Program-made: the position numbers and the translations under genes
Source of the DNA: Flammula alnicola
Lineage: Eukaryota; Basidiomycota; Agaricomycetes; Agaricales; Strophariaceae
DNA length: 64,000 nucleotides
Assembly (NCBI GenBank): GCA_015499995.1
Contig: JADNRV010000005.1
Span: forward strand, 682,001-746,000
Direction of reading: 5' to 3'
In this document: positions 47,803-59,696 of the stretch, piece by piece
Position numbering within the stretch: the stretch's first letter is position 1
Layout of the letters: the number at the start of each line of letters is the position of its first letter
The notes under the pieces: generated by a model
What the model was told of the DNA's origin: nothing
Databases searched by the model: none
Seen by the model: the letters and a program-made list of their open reading frames with translations, nothing else

Positions 47803-48905
47803 ATCCATACAAGTTTGTCTGGGAGGAGGAAAAGTCGGCGAAGCACGTCAACGAATCTCACGCAATGTTTTCAATGCAAGTAAATGGCTTGTTCGTAAAT
47901 GTAATCCAAGCTCAGGCCTCAGGCCTCAGGGTTGTTGGGGTACAAATGAGTTTTCAGAATAACCAACGCTGAATTAGGCGGTTTACATCGGTTCGTACTG
48001 TACATGCCAGCCGACTTTACATGATAAGGAGACAACACATAAATGAGATAAGAAAAAATCTAGCGAATGAGAAAGAGAAATGGGAAATTGGATATCGAAG
48101 CAATCCAGATGCCTGGAGTGAGAAATCCGAGCAGATTTTTTTTGTCTCGACGCTATAAGCCAGAAGAAGCGGAGATCTTGAACTAGAGAGTAAATAAGCA
48201 GCGAGTATGAGGAAATGCTAGTTGTTTTTAGAGTATATCTCTTGATAGAGGTTATTAGTTAGCGAGCATCGCCTAGCAGGATGGGTGCGTACTTTTTATG
48301 GTCTTTTTTTTTGTGGGCTCTTGAAAGTTGCATGTTCCAAGGTAATATTCCAGTGCAGAGATAAGAGAAATCGAAAAGTAGATCCAGAACCAGGCGCAAA
48401 GTCAGGAACGAAATATCCAGATGGGAACAAATCCAGTGGCGAGAAAATAAGAAGATAGATTCTAGATAGACGCGAGCTCCCAAGGCCCTTCGAAGCAAAT
48501 TGTAGACAGTCACAAGATATTTTTTTCTTTCTTTTTTTATTGAAAAAGGCCATTTCTTGGAGAACCAGAAGAAGGTTTTGTATGGCGAAGATATAACTGC
48601 AGATATCATATCTTCGCCATCCAGAACTTTCTGGGCGCAGAGACCCGCACCGACTTTCTCGGAGGTGCTCAGGGCCTATTCCTGCAGGTGCAAATAGGGC
48701 CCAGCGCTTCGAGCGTATATGAAAGCAATTTCGAGCGCGAAGGCATCGAGCCATCCGGCGGCGAAAACAAGCTAAATCGACAGCAATATCAGAGTATAGG
48801 CACCTGGAAAGTAAGAAAGGCATGAACATCAGCGGAAGGGATATGGAGGGAGGGATAAACACGTACGCGGTGCGCACACGCGATGCCTAACAGAAACGGA
48901 AGTAT
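47803..48905. other. convergent 3' intergenic region
   Basis: No gene is supported. Minus-strand open frames at 48260-48880 lack any family text, and ATTATTG/T-run composition suggests a 3'UTR. Confidence 0.5.
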
Positions 48906-51130
48906 TCACCAGCCAAAGACGAAGAGGCTGAAGCGTGCCCAGAGGGAAGGGCTAGGGGTATAAGGGGGCAGCGAATTCCAGTAGCTATCCTCATCGAACG
49001 GGAAGTGGCCAGGAAAGACAGGGCCCTTCGACGCCTTGGTGATCACTTTCTCGGGCTCGGTTTGGACGCCAACGTCATGCATACGAGGAGCCTGGGTAGG
49101 TACATGGCGAAAACGAGGGCGGGGGCAAGGGACATTTGCCATGGCGCAGCGCGTCTTAAAGATGGGTCCATCTGCATAAATCGAGCGGGGAATATCGAAG
49201 CGTCTAGAGGAAACCCAGGACTTCGCAGAGATGTTCTCCTTGTTGACCTCGGAAACTGGAATAGAGAACCAGCGATCGTTAGACATGGCTTCACGCTGAG
49301 CGCGTTTGCTAAAAGGGAAATATCCGGAGTTTTCAGAGACTTGACGGGCAGGTTGAATATCTGGATCGATGACGTAGAATAAGTACGTGTTGAATGGAGA
49401 ACAAAAAGAGAATTGCGAACTTGACGTATCACTCTTACCGTGGACCTTTTTCGGAAGTGGACGAACCTTCCTGTCGTCTTTCACAGGTTCCTTCGGTTTA
49501 GTAGACTCTGATTTACGAGCAGGAGCAGCGTGCTTGACTGTACCAGAATCGTTCTCCTTCCTTGGAGGTGATTTAGGAGTGTGCGATCTCTGCGTCCTTG
49601 GGTTGGCTCTGACCTTCCGGGGCTTCTGGATTGGCTCAACGTTGGTCTTGATGTCGTTCTCCTTCATCTCGAGTACTGAAGGAAGCATCTCAGGCACTGA
49701 AGGGGGAGTTTTGTTCTCCGAGGGATGGTCGACCTCGTCTGTCTGGGCATCGTGTCCGCCGGTATCAGGAGTGATAACCGGAAAAGGTAGAGGTCTGATA
49801 TCGATAGGAGGAAGCTCGAAAACGTCCAGGAACTCTCTGACGAGACTAGAGGTAAACGTGACATAGGTCTCATCAATTTGGAGGATCTCTGGAATGATGG
49901 GACGAGCAAAGATGCCATCCAAGCTCGCCAGGTCTTCCCATATCCCGCTAGACGAAGGGTAGCTGCTGTTCGGGAGAGGCGTTGAATGCAATGGGTCTAC
50001 TGAGTCGATATGAAGGAGGTCCATCGAGTCGAAGCTGATGAGTTCTGGAATTGATTGCATCACGTCTACGGATCCAAGAGAGGGCGAAGGTGGGTCATCT
50101 ACAGCGAGCAGAGTCGGAGAGGGTACATCGGGCGACGGACCCCAAGAAGAGGGTATGTCGGGCGACGGACCGCAATGAGAGGCAGATGCATCAGAGAGAT
50201 CGAGGCTTTGTAGTCCATCGATGAGCCAATCGAGGTCGTCATTGGCGGAGAGCTTGGGTTGAGGTTGGTTGGTAGGGGTGGGAGTGACGGCAACAGGAGG
50301 AAGGACGTCACAGTTACCGAGATGAGCATGGGAGCCATTAACTCGAGTACGTTTTTGATAAGTGGGTCTAACCGGGCTATCGAAGACAGGAGGAGTTGGG
50401 ATATACGACGAAGGGGGAGGGAGAACCTCGAGAGCCTGGGCACTAAAGGCGAGTTCGCGTTCAACGGAGGCCAAATCGGCCCCGTAGTCCCGCCTTGGTC
50501 TAGCTGGAAAAAACTGCGAGACGGAGATGACTCCTTCGTTCATGGCGGGGTGGCCTTGCCAGGGAATAGAGAAAGGCGAGACCTCGCAGTCGGTGATCAT
50601 CGGCGAATAGTTATTGGGAAAGACCGTGACGACATCCATTGCGACCGTGAAAATGGATTCATCGACGTCTTGAATGACTATGTCAACATCCATATCGTTG
50701 GGATCATCGACCATCATTAGATCCTCCAGGGCGGGATCACAGTCCATAAAGTGCTCGCTGGTAGAACTGGTAAGTGTGACACCGTCCATAGCGCAGAGGT
50801 CAGACATCATGCCGTAGAGGAAGTCGTCGACTTCATCCTTTGAAGCGTAGGTATGATTTTGGTGGTCAGCACCTGAGCGTTGTGACATGAGTTACAGAAT
50901 GGGCGACATCAAGATAATGGCAAAATACCGAAGAACGAGCCTCCGTAGTACTGTTCCTCCTCGGCGAGTTTGGCAGTCCAAGCATCAGAACTCTGGAACC
51001 GACAATACACGCCTTGTTGTGGGTCAGGAGCTATCTTTTGGTAAGATGAGAGACCGCCCGGGACGACTCTCTTGATGTGAGCTGTCTTTGCCTGAGGCTT
51101 GGAGTTGGAGACGGGTTTTGATCTACCCAT
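48906..51130 (-). CDS. 696-aa disordered protein, family not recognised
   Basis: Model: complement(join(48906..49360, 49439..50872, 50929..51130)). Exon 1 gives a basic start (MGRSKPVSNSKPQAKTAHIK) with SSDAWTAKLAEEEQYYGGSF. Exon 2 is long, acidic and Pro/Ser-rich (repeated GPSPDIPS/GPSPDVPS, SIPELISFDSMD, VDPLHSTPLP), with a basic Lys/Arg segment near its end (KPRKVRANPRTQRSHTPKSP). The C-terminus has RFRHVPTQAPRMHDVGVQT and aromatic motifs. No membrane span or catalytic motif. The 78-nt intron (49361-49438) is a multiple of three and stop-free, so the reading frame stays open if it is retained. Confidence 0.75.
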
Positions 51131-51366
51131 GCTGAAGGAGTATAAAGCGGTATCTTGTTGAGCGTTTGTTGAGTTTGAGCTTTGGTTCGAGAAAGGGAGA
51201 TTTTGGGAAAGAGGCTGACGGTTGTGAGTCCATTTTGTACTCTGCGGATGTTTGCAAATGTGTTGGCCTCGCGATCCTTTCGACAACTTGAACTTCCAAC
51301 TAAGAAATGGATCGCGTCCACACGTGACCGCGCATCACGTTCTGCCAGTTTTCTGGAAATCAAAAC

Positions 51367-51671
51367 TAGGGTTGGGTAAAATACCTCCAGGGGGTGTAAT
51401 TTACCAGTAATTTACCTCAAAAATTTTTTCTGTGAGAGGGACAGGTAATTTACCAGTATTTTACCGGTAATTTACCATCACGTGATTTGATTTTCGTAAG
51501 GCTTTTAAAAAAAAAATTCTCCACCTGCGTGGCTCATATATATCACGTGGCCGTGCAGTAAAAAACCTCACAGACCTGCCGCCAGGGGGGGTAATTTACC
51601 TGGTAATTTACCGGTATTTTACCGGTAAAAAACGTTTTGGTAAAAAACCCTAGGTTTTTTACCCAACCCTA
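51367..51671. mobile_element. hAT-type MITE (305 bp)
   Basis: Terminal inverted repeats TAGGGTTGGGTAAAATACC / (reverse complement) TAGGGTTGGGTAAAAAACC match at 18 of 19 positions. A perfect 8-bp target-site duplication, ATCAAAAC, flanks the element at 51359-51366 and 51672-51679. TAGGG ends and an 8-bp TSD fit the hAT superfamily. The interior is non-coding and repeats GGTAATTTACC and GGTATTTTACC palindromes. It lies in the divergent promoter between the 696-aa gene and SDR copy 3. Confidence 0.88.
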
Positions 51672-51943
51672 ATCAAAACGCTCATCATCGCGCAGCTTCC
51701 CGACAGCCATAACGCTGTAGAGGTAAAGCGATAACGTCTTAGTAGGGTGCTTACCTTTTGGAGTGATCGTTCTTTAAACAGTCGTTTCTTCCTACACGTT
51801 CGGATCCATCCGTCGGTTGCACGTCCAAGGCTCCCATTGACATCCCAATAATAGAAGACGTACGTGGGCGCCACATTCGGGCGCCGGAGACAGTCTGAGT
51901 CAATCACAGCGGCAGCTGCCTTGATGACCGGGACGCGATGGGC

Positions 51944-51950
51944 TATTTAA
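51944..51950 (+). promoter_or_regulatory. TATA-like box of SDR copy 3
   Basis: TATTTAA within GGGCTATTTAAAGTC, about 100 nt upstream of the ATG at 52052. The same context occurs (reversed) upstream of SDR copy 2. Confidence 0.4.
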
Positions 51951-52051
51951 AGTCTACAGCGAGATTACTATAAAACCAAAAACCTTACCCTCAACCGCGA
52001 ACACTAACTCATAACTCGCTAAATCCCAGAGGTCCGCTGAATACCTCCAAC

Positions 52052-52893
52052 ATGTCAAAAGTTATTCTCATAACTGGTATGATTCTCGTCGTTTACAGTA
52101 GGATTTGCGGCTCACACGGTGTGCGTTCAGGTGCCAACACTGGCGTTGGATTCGGTCTTGCAAGCCTCCTCGCGGAGAAGGGCCACATCGTCTATGTCGG
52201 TGCAAGAAATGAAGCTAAGGGAAAGGAAGCAGTGTATGTTTCTTCAACTTTCCGCCTCTAACGGATAATTTGCTCAAAAAATTCATGTTGAACAGCGAAA
52301 CACTTCACTCTGAAGGACTCAAAACGGCGAAATTCATATTGATCGATGTCACCAAGCCGCCCACCATCGAAGCGGCGAAAGAGACGATCGAAATGGCAGA
52401 GGGGAGGCTCGACGTTCTGGTGAACAACGCTGCTATCGGCCAGTTTGCTGAGGATCAGAACGCGACGTCCGCCTCAATTCCAGCCATCCGCGACGTGATG
52501 GAGACCAATTTCTACGGCGTCATTCAAACGACGATCACCTTCCTCCCGCTCCTGCGCAAATCCTCCAATGCGGTGATTCTCAACGTGTCATCGACAGCAG
52601 GATCCAATTCGTACTTGGCTCGCCGAGAGGGTCAGCCCAGTTACGTAGCGTATAGTACCAGTAAGGTTGCTCTGAACTCGTACACAATCGCCCTCGCGCA
52701 CGAACTTAAGAAGGAGGGAATCAAAGTCAACGTGGCTAATCCGGGGCATGTGTCAACCCAGCTGAATGGCTTTGCCCAAGGAGGGCAAACTTTCAAGGAG
52801 GGCGCATCTACCTTATTGCCTTGGATTTTGTTGGATAAGGATGGTCCCACTGGGAAGTTCTTTAACATAAATGGAGAGGAGGTGACTTGGTAG
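52052..52893 (+). CDS. short-chain dehydrogenase/reductase, copy 3
   Basis: Model: join(52052..52076, 52131..52233, 52296..52893); 241 aa. Intron positions and phases are identical to the copies at 28.5 and 32.9 kb. Motifs TGANTGVGFG, NNAA, LNVSSTAGS, YSTSK present. It lies on the opposite strand, about 20 kb away, with the shared 5' flank (TCCGTCGGTTGCACGTCC near 51812), so the duplication carried its promoter. Confidence 0.93.
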
Positions 52894-53049
52894 ATGAATG
52901 ACATTTATGTAAAGAAATTGACATTGGATTCAGTCGAGAAATTTAGGTTCAGGTTCCACTTTCATACGGTTGGAGCGCTGCCAGATCTAAGCCACTGGGA
53001 TGCCGAACATCTTTACGCTCATAATCTGAAAATCCGGGAATAATTATTT

Positions 53050-53730
53050 ATGACTGAGTTCAAAGAGTATCATTCTGACCCACGACTCATTGCAGCTATG
53101 GTTTTTACCGACCCACAATTCCAAAGCGAAGTGTCAATAATGGAGCCGACACAATTGCAACGGGATTTGTTGCATTTTGACGACGCCCAAGAGCTCCTCG
53201 ATCGACAGGGAGTTGGCCTGTGCTCGCTGAGTCGAACGACACCTTATCTCACGGAATCCCCACCTCACGTACGCTGATTTGCTGTTTCAATTTTTGAACG
53301 ATCCGGCCAAGTCTGGGAAACACAACCTCGACGGTGCAAAATACGCCACTGCTTCAGTGTGCACACTGAAATACGCTTCTGCTTTGGACGGATCGCCAGC
53401 GTAAGTTTCTTGATTTTCGAAACAATTCATGATTGAGTTAAATCATTATACATTGTCCTTATAGGATGGACCCAGACAAACCGTTCAACGCTGAGCGAGC
53501 AAGTCTTTCTTCAGAAGAGATGAGTCTCCGTATGGGGTTACAAATACTTCCAAGGTTATTAGCCAAGTCTGGGAGTTCAGACGAGCTGATTGATCATTGC
53601 GTTGGTAACTGATCCGGCTTGGAAAGAATCGCGCGCGTTGTTTCCCGCCGACCTGGAAACGGCGAAGGAAGCGATTACTGTTTATCTTGCAAGGATACGC
53701 GGAAACGTAGATACCCATCAGATGGGATAG
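53050..53730 (+). pseudogene. fragmented gene of unknown family
   Basis: Coherent text in successive frames: MTEFKEYHSDPRLIAAMVFT, then (after a shift near 53270) DLLFQFLNDPAKSGKHNLDG, a possible intron (GTAAGT 53401 ... ATAG 53464), then MDPDKPFNAERASLSSEEMS, and after another shift FPADLETAKEAITVYLARI to a stop near 53730. At least two frame breaks have no splice explanation. I do not recognise the protein. It may be a decaying gene or one whose exon structure I misread. Confidence 0.45.
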
Positions 53731-54015
53731 ATATCAAGTACATGAATACCGTGGACTATAGTCGATTTTTTCATCAGGATCAGCCTTCGAGTTGATGGAG
53801 AGAGGTGACCTTGTTTTCTCGAGTGAATTTGTTAGCCCATGTGTAGCTGAGGCAAGCTGGAAGACGTCGAAGATGCAGATAAGTGGAGACTCAATGTAAT
53901 GCAGACCGGTCACCGAACGTCCGAGGTCCAAACAGTTGTCCGTGACTGCCAAGAAGTAAACCTAGCATAGAATTTATCCAATATCCAAAAATATAAGGAA
54001 AGAAATAAAGCACAT

Positions 54016-55316
54016 CTACGACAAATTTTCCAGAAGTCTCTCTTCTTCCTGCACTGTCACAAGATCACGCCTATTCCTCGTTTTACGACGGAATGCTTCT
54101 CGGAGCCACTTTACCACCTTCTTGTAGCTCCAATTTTTGACATCAAAGTTGAACCACCTCGCCTTCCCCACTATGCGATCGCCTCGCACCCGATGGTCCT
54201 GATCGACAACGACGGATATCGCAGCAAAAGTAGTGAACACCGATGCGAGTGTGGTGCTCGCAGTAATCATGAACATGATGATCATCTGCAGTTTCGCTGC
54301 TTGCTGGACAGAGGAGCCGCCGAGGATCGCGCCAGTCATCATGCCGGGTATGGCGATTATACCAAGGACGCTGGGTGATGTTATGTTAGTTTCGAAAGCA
54401 GTTGAGTTTGGGCATTTCGACGCACCTCATGCTGTTAATTGGAGGAGTAAGGGCGAGTTTGAGAGCTTGTATAGCGATGGGTTTGCATGCTTCCATACGC
54501 GTCGCTCCAAAGGCAAGGTATATCTCGACCTTATCCCTGTTCTCTCTAAAGACGTTTCCTCAGTATCAAAAGCCAGAAGAAGAGTCAGAGAAAGAAAGTC
54601 TTCTTACTGCATTTCTTTGAGAATAAAGCTAACTGCCACGACGACACCCGATATAGTAGCCCCACACAGCATGCCTACGAGAGGGACTGTTCGAAAGACA
54701 CGGAGGGCGTTAGTTAGTATGAACTCAGAGACACCACAGGTTGAACACGCACTATATTGTATCGGGGTCCAGAAAGGTTGGATACTCATAGCGAATCTTG
54801 ACCCGATAATCGAGATCGGGATCGTTGAGCCGAGCATGGCTACCAAGACAGCAGGAAACTAGTTTCTAGATAAGACGATAGTTTAGCCATTAAGGGAAGC
54901 ATGCCATACCATATATTGGAATCTTCGCGGGGATTTATTGACGACTGAACGTCTCAACCTGAGCACGGCTCATGAAACAGAGTAATATCCAGGTACACAC
55001 CTGTTTCGAAGGTACCCAGGAAATTTAGAATGACTGGTATCAAATTAGCCTCATGAATACGAAAGAATGATGTCAAGCCTCACTCACAACATATAAGCGC
55101 TACCATCCACGGATTCTTGTTCTCGAAAACCTGCTGCAAAAGCGTCGCGACGACGGCCAATTGGCCTATACATCGCAGAGCAGCAATCAACAACGAGACC
55201 CCAACTCCCAGGCGAAAGACTGTCGAGATTCCAACATCGAACAGAATGAACGCCAATCCAATGGCTACGTTCGTCCACGTTAGATTCGAGTGCGCAGAAT
55301 CTTCGGGAAGATCCAT
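54016..55316 (-). CDS. UPF0014 (FetB/ALS3-like) membrane protein
   Basis: Model: complement(join(54016..54370, 54426..54545, 54608..54686, 54753..54858, 54910..54944, 55001..55033, 55088..55316)); 318 aa. Start taken at ATG 55316 (MDLPEDSAHSN). Hallmarks: VAIGLAFILFDVGIS, LRCIGQLAVVATLLQ, VNKSPRRFQYM, AMLGSTIPISIIGSRFAM, GMLCGATISGVVVAV, YLAFGATRMEA, PGMMTGAILGGSSVQQAAK; about seven membrane spans and a basic cytosolic tail. In bacteria (FetAB) and plants (STAR1/STAR2, ALS3) such permeases pair with a separate ABC ATPase for metal or nucleotide-sugar export. No ATPase is present in this window, so the partner would be elsewhere. Confidence 0.9.
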
Positions 55317-56107
55317 GCTGCCACCAGACACTGTAATTGCTTGGCAGAGTAATGATATGGGGCCGTCAGCAACACATCTGGCAATTGTACATGAGCACTT
55401 CCAGGTCTCTAAAGATATAATTACTTACAAATGGTAGAACTCACAAGATCGATAGCAACTAAAATGAGGGACGCGCTGGAGATGGGGTGAAGCGTCGAAC
55501 GTTCAAACAGGGCCGCAGTCGGTCAATACAAAGAGGAGGCGTGGGAAAGTATCCTGGTCATCATATAAACGGCCCGGCCGCGCCCAGCGTTCCACATGAA
55601 CAACTTGACGTGAACTTCTCGCTCCTTTTGTGGCGAGCAAAACCCACCTCATTGCAACCACCATACGAATCTGTCGCCATATCCAGCGATAATTATTAAA
55701 AGAATGAAGGCGCCGGACACGACGAGAGTAGCGTTTGAAAGTATACGGTGCCTTGAACTCAACAGGAATGTCGATGTCGAACATACTTATACACTTGTTT
55801 GGGGTCCCTACAAGTCGACGTCGACTTGAATTTTGTGTGATGCAAAGCTTAAAATTTCAGGGGTTATTTTTTTTGTAGCTCCGAGTCGTTCGATTGCATA
55901 TTCAGAAGAGGTTCTGCTTCTGTTTGATTGTTTCTTTGCTATTTCTTGTCCATTATTTCAAACAAGCTTGGCTTTTTAACCGATGGCCGCTAAGTAAGTG
56001 TACGTGCACGTTATTGAAGGTTTCGCACTCATTAAGCACCGTTAGTACTAGTGAACTCCGATAGCGATTTCACTTTTTTTTGGTCATTTTTTGTCATTTC
56101 AAGTTGT

Positions 56108-56826
56108 AGTACTGCGCTTTGCATATTTTTGTGAAAACCTGAACATTTTCAATTCCGTCACGTGCTGATGGTGCCTTAGCCAAACATGTTCGGCAACTGC
56201 GGCCACCAAGGTGTCCTACGCTTGCGCTTTCAAGGCTCCAGCCTCCCGACCGTTATGCAGAACACACAGTGTATATGCATCCACCACAAAAAAAAGAGGC
56301 ATAGTTCTAGTTGAAAATAAATTACACTTTTACGTGACATATTTCATCCCAGGAAACCTTTGCCCAATCTTAGGCAGTTGGTTTGTTTATATGCTCTTTG
56401 GAAGAGGGCAGGGCCAGTCGACATCAAAGAGGCAGAGCGGGAAGAAACACGTCAGGATTTTCACTGGTCCCGGTCACTGATGATGATGTGCCACCACCTT
56501 TTTGACGATGGCCGCATGTGCTTGAGGTTCTGGCAGGCCTTTGTCAAGGTGCTGTGGAATAGAGATGAACCATGCAGCACATAGGAGAGCTTCTCCTAAA
56601 ATTAAGAAAGATATAATTTGACTTAAAGGGCTCAAAGCGGGTATTCTCGCTTTCAAAGTTCAAACTATCACAGGAGATAACAAGAGATCACAAGCGAAGG
56701 TTTGTGAAAAGGAGTACTGCCGACGCGCCGAATCTGCCGAGTATGTTTGGCTAAGGTACCATCAGCACGTGACCCCGGTGGAAACATTTTGCGTTTTCAC
56801 AAAAATATGCAAAGCACAGTAAAGTA
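56108..56826. mobile_element. possible TIR element (about 720 bp)
   Basis: Left arm 56108-56212 and right arm 56727-56826 are reverse complements over about 100 bp with few mismatches (TTTGCATATTTTTGTGAAAA, CACGTGCTGATGGTRCCTTA, GCCAAACAT). The interior is non-coding. The outer ends are not sharp, and I could not find a clear target-site duplication, so the element class is open. Confidence 0.6.
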
Positions 56827-57236
56827 CTTATTGGAAAAGTGGGTCAGCTAGTTGGCGAATTAAAATTGTTATGATGCTGGGCAGAGTCAGAAATTTGAGC
56901 CTGGTGCAGTTTCGATTGACTAAGCCTTTGCATCTTGATATTATAATTGTAAAGGAGCTTCGCTCACCCCCGAGGGCGTTATGTTAGTCTCCCGTAGTCA
57001 GACTAACAAAATTCGTGTCTAGCGTTACGCCATAGCAGCGGGGCTTCATGATCAGCTCAGCCTTCAGCGGGCGAAGATTACGTAATGCTTAGTCGGTGAT
57101 TGACTAAGCTTAAAGCAAAGCTCAGTGGAGCCTTTTGGGAGCCTTTTGTCTCTCGATATTACTGTACTAAGGACACGATAGCCATGATGATAACACCTAT
57201 TCCCACTTGTCTCACCACTGTTTCAAGGATGAGGGG

Positions 57237-57244
57237 CATAAATA
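57237..57244 (+). promoter_or_regulatory. TATA-like box of MDR copy 1
   Basis: CATAAATA, 73 nt upstream of the ATG at 57318, in the same position as TATAAATA in the other two copies. Confidence 0.45.
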
Positions 57245-57317
57245 GCGACCAACCTTGTCTTGTTGCACCAAAATACAATCCCCCAACGTTCCTCGATCTA
57301 CCACAGTCACCACCTCA

Positions 57318-58572
57318 ATGCCATCTACGCAAAAGGCCCTTCTCCTCGAAAAGAAACTCGGCGATTTCGTCATTGGCGAGACCGAGGTTTACAAGCCGGG
57401 TGCTGGAGAGATTTTGATCAAAGTGCAGTCAACTGCGTTAAACCCTGTCGACTGGAAGATCCAGAAATACGGTGGCTTCGTGGAGGATTTCCCCGCTATT
57501 CTTGGGACCGGCATAGCTGGAGACGTAGAAGAGGTTGGTGAAGGAGTGACGGATTTCAAGAAAGGCGATCGAGTGTCAGCATCGAACTTTTTTGTTCGAC
57601 TCTTTTTATTGATATATTTCGTAGCTTCGCTCAAGGACAAATGGTTAAACGCAAGGCTGGCTTCCAGCAATACGCCGTATCTGCTGCCGCGATAACTACG
57701 AATGTAGGAATATACTTATTGTTAGTTGGTTATTGCTCTGACGTGTCGAAATAGATTCCCTCGAATTTGTCCTACGACGAGGTTGCCATCATTCCCGTTG
57801 CCCTTTCAGCCGCCTATGTAGGTTTGTATGACGAGAATCCCCATGGCTTTGGATTTGCTGCTCCAGTCTCTGAGACCACACGAGGAAAATACGCCGGAGT
57901 TCCTTTGGTTATCTTTGGCGGCACCAGTACAGTCGGACAATTTGGTACGTTGATGTCAGTTCATGAAACGGAACCCCACGTTCTCATTATCGCTTCAGTC
58001 ATTCAGCTCGCCAAGCTCTCGGGATTTTCGCCCGTCATCACCACCGCCTCGTCCAAGAACCTCGACCTTCTTCAGTCTCTTGGAGCAACGCATGTCTTCG
58101 ACCGCAATCTTCCAACCGCTTCCCTAGTGGCCGAGATCGCGAAAGTAACCAACGGAAAACCCATCAATTTCATTTATGACGCCATTGCCTTGAAAGGCAC
58201 CCAGCAGACAGCACTTGATATTCTCGCTCCTGGTGGCTCTCTGGCACTTGTGATGCCGCCGGTGGTAGAGGTGCCCAAAGATAAAACCGTTATTCGTGTC
58301 TTGGCGATCTACCAGGCTCACAATGCAGACCTCCTGAAGACGCTCTATCACGACAATTTGTATGCATTCCTCGAGCAGGGTGCCATCAAAGTGAGTTTGC
58401 TCGTAGTCCGGACCACGGCTCTGAGTTGTTGACTGACGATACGTGCCTCTAGCCTAACGAAGTTGAAGTCATACCGAATGGCCTTGCAGGCATCCCCGTC
58501 GGCCTGGCGAAGCTGGAGGCCAATCAGGTTTCTAGGAAGAAGCTCGTCGTCCACCCTCAGGAGACCGCTTGA
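57318..58572 (+). CDS. zinc-independent MDR reductase, array copy 1
   Basis: Model: join(57318..57574, 57625..57703, 57755..57944, 57999..58390, 58453..58572); 345 aa. GroES-like domain (LNPVDWKIQKYG, GDVEEVGEGV, FKKGDRV), then a Rossmann domain with VIFGGTSTVGQ for NAD(P)H. Structural zinc Cys residues are absent, as in the quinone-oxidoreductase/trans-enoyl-reductase branch. Substrate unknown. Intron 1 begins GTCAGC where copies 2 and 3 have GTAAGT. Intron 3 (54 nt) is a stop-free multiple of three. More diverged than copies 2 and 3. Confidence 0.9.
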
Positions 58573-59696
58573 ATGTATTTGCCAAGATCTTGCAGATTCT
58601 TATTAGATGTCTTTCGGTATGATTATCAACTCTCTTCTTCTCAGATATGAATGGCGTGTATTTTTAGCTTAAGAGATCAGTTATGAGCAGTCTTGAACTA
58701 TCTATGGCGTGCGCAGTGCTCATTCGCGTTCCAGGCAGGCGAATGAGATGTTATGGCTCTACATATGTTCATTACACAAGTAAATTCAACATAAATTCAA
58801 TGAGTCTGCAACTTTTAGATATAAATGGGATGGAAAGTGAGATACGGCCCATCAGATAATTCCGACGAACGGTCTAATCATATGTAGCTAAAGGAATTGG
58901 GTCGCAGACAAACTTGGCGTGCACCAACTTATTGCTACGAGTTGAATCTTTCTATCTCCCTTCTATATGCGATTCGAGGCTTTCCAATGCTTCCTCGATG
59001 GCGACTAAGTGTGGAACCAGTTACAAATGTGAGTCGGAGAAAGACCGTTGCTGCTTTCTAACCCCCTGGCAGGCACAAAATCGCTGTGCGTGCGACGGCT
59101 TCTCGACACGCCAGCCACCGTCACGGAATACCTCAAAGCTTAAAATCTAAGCTGAACGGATGTGTGTTCTTCTTTGCAATTCCCCTTATTTATGGGTGGA
59201 GAACTTCACTCATTGATAAGTACTTGCTGTTCTGTGACTATTATAAGTCATCCAAAATCATGCAGCGCAACAAGAATTAATTAGCCTCTTGTCATTATTT
59301 TCTATATAATCCTTATTTCGTTAACTCAACTCTTATGTGCAACGTTGTTGCAATATTATCATGAAGGTGGTGAACTGATCAGGGCCTTCGGCCGGGCTCG
59401 GCACAAGCAATCGCACAATGGCCGGCAAACTCCGGCCAAGATCAATATGCCAAATTACAGATCCCAACCGTCTCTTACCTTGATCCCGCATGGCCTTAGT
59501 AAAAGGTTCTTAGTATTCAGTACCAGTCGTTTACTAATCGCTCGACGTCATTTGGTTTCGTCTTCACCTCGCAGATGATATCATTCGTTCTCATGGCATC
59601 TCTCCTCATGAAATCGGTATAAATACCGGGCAGGCGATTATCGCTCTGCCCCCAAACACATCTCCATCCCCCTCGATTATCAACATTACTAGCGCA
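58573..59696. other. spacer between MDR copies 1 and 2
   Basis: No gene. Segments recur around the relic: the downstream ATATGAATGGCGTGTATTTT block (58646 and 61695) and the promoter block GTCATTCGTTCTCATGGCA before copies 2 and 3. Confidence 0.5.
59618..59625 (+). promoter_or_regulatory. TATA box of MDR copy 2
   Basis: TATAAATA within GGTATAAATACCGG, 72 nt upstream of the ATG at 59697. Confidence 0.6.

Larger units (their letters stand above)
55317..57317. other. 2-kb intergenic region
   Basis: No gene is supported. Contains a long inverted-repeat pair (56108-56826) and a GTTAGTCTC...GTCAGACTAAC palindrome (56982-57008). Confidence 0.45.

Noticed and set aside
48259..48877. Minus-strand genes near 48.3-48.9 kb
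   Set aside because: No family similarity, AT-rich UTR-like sequence and no splice logic.
51367..51671. Internal telomere-like TAGGG sequence
   Set aside because: TAGGG occurs once at each end as part of the inverted repeats of a MITE with an 8-bp TSD; it is not a tandem telomeric array.
53050..53277. Stand-alone 75-residue gene
   Set aside because: The text continues in other frames to about 53730, so it is the start of a broken or mis-modelled longer gene.
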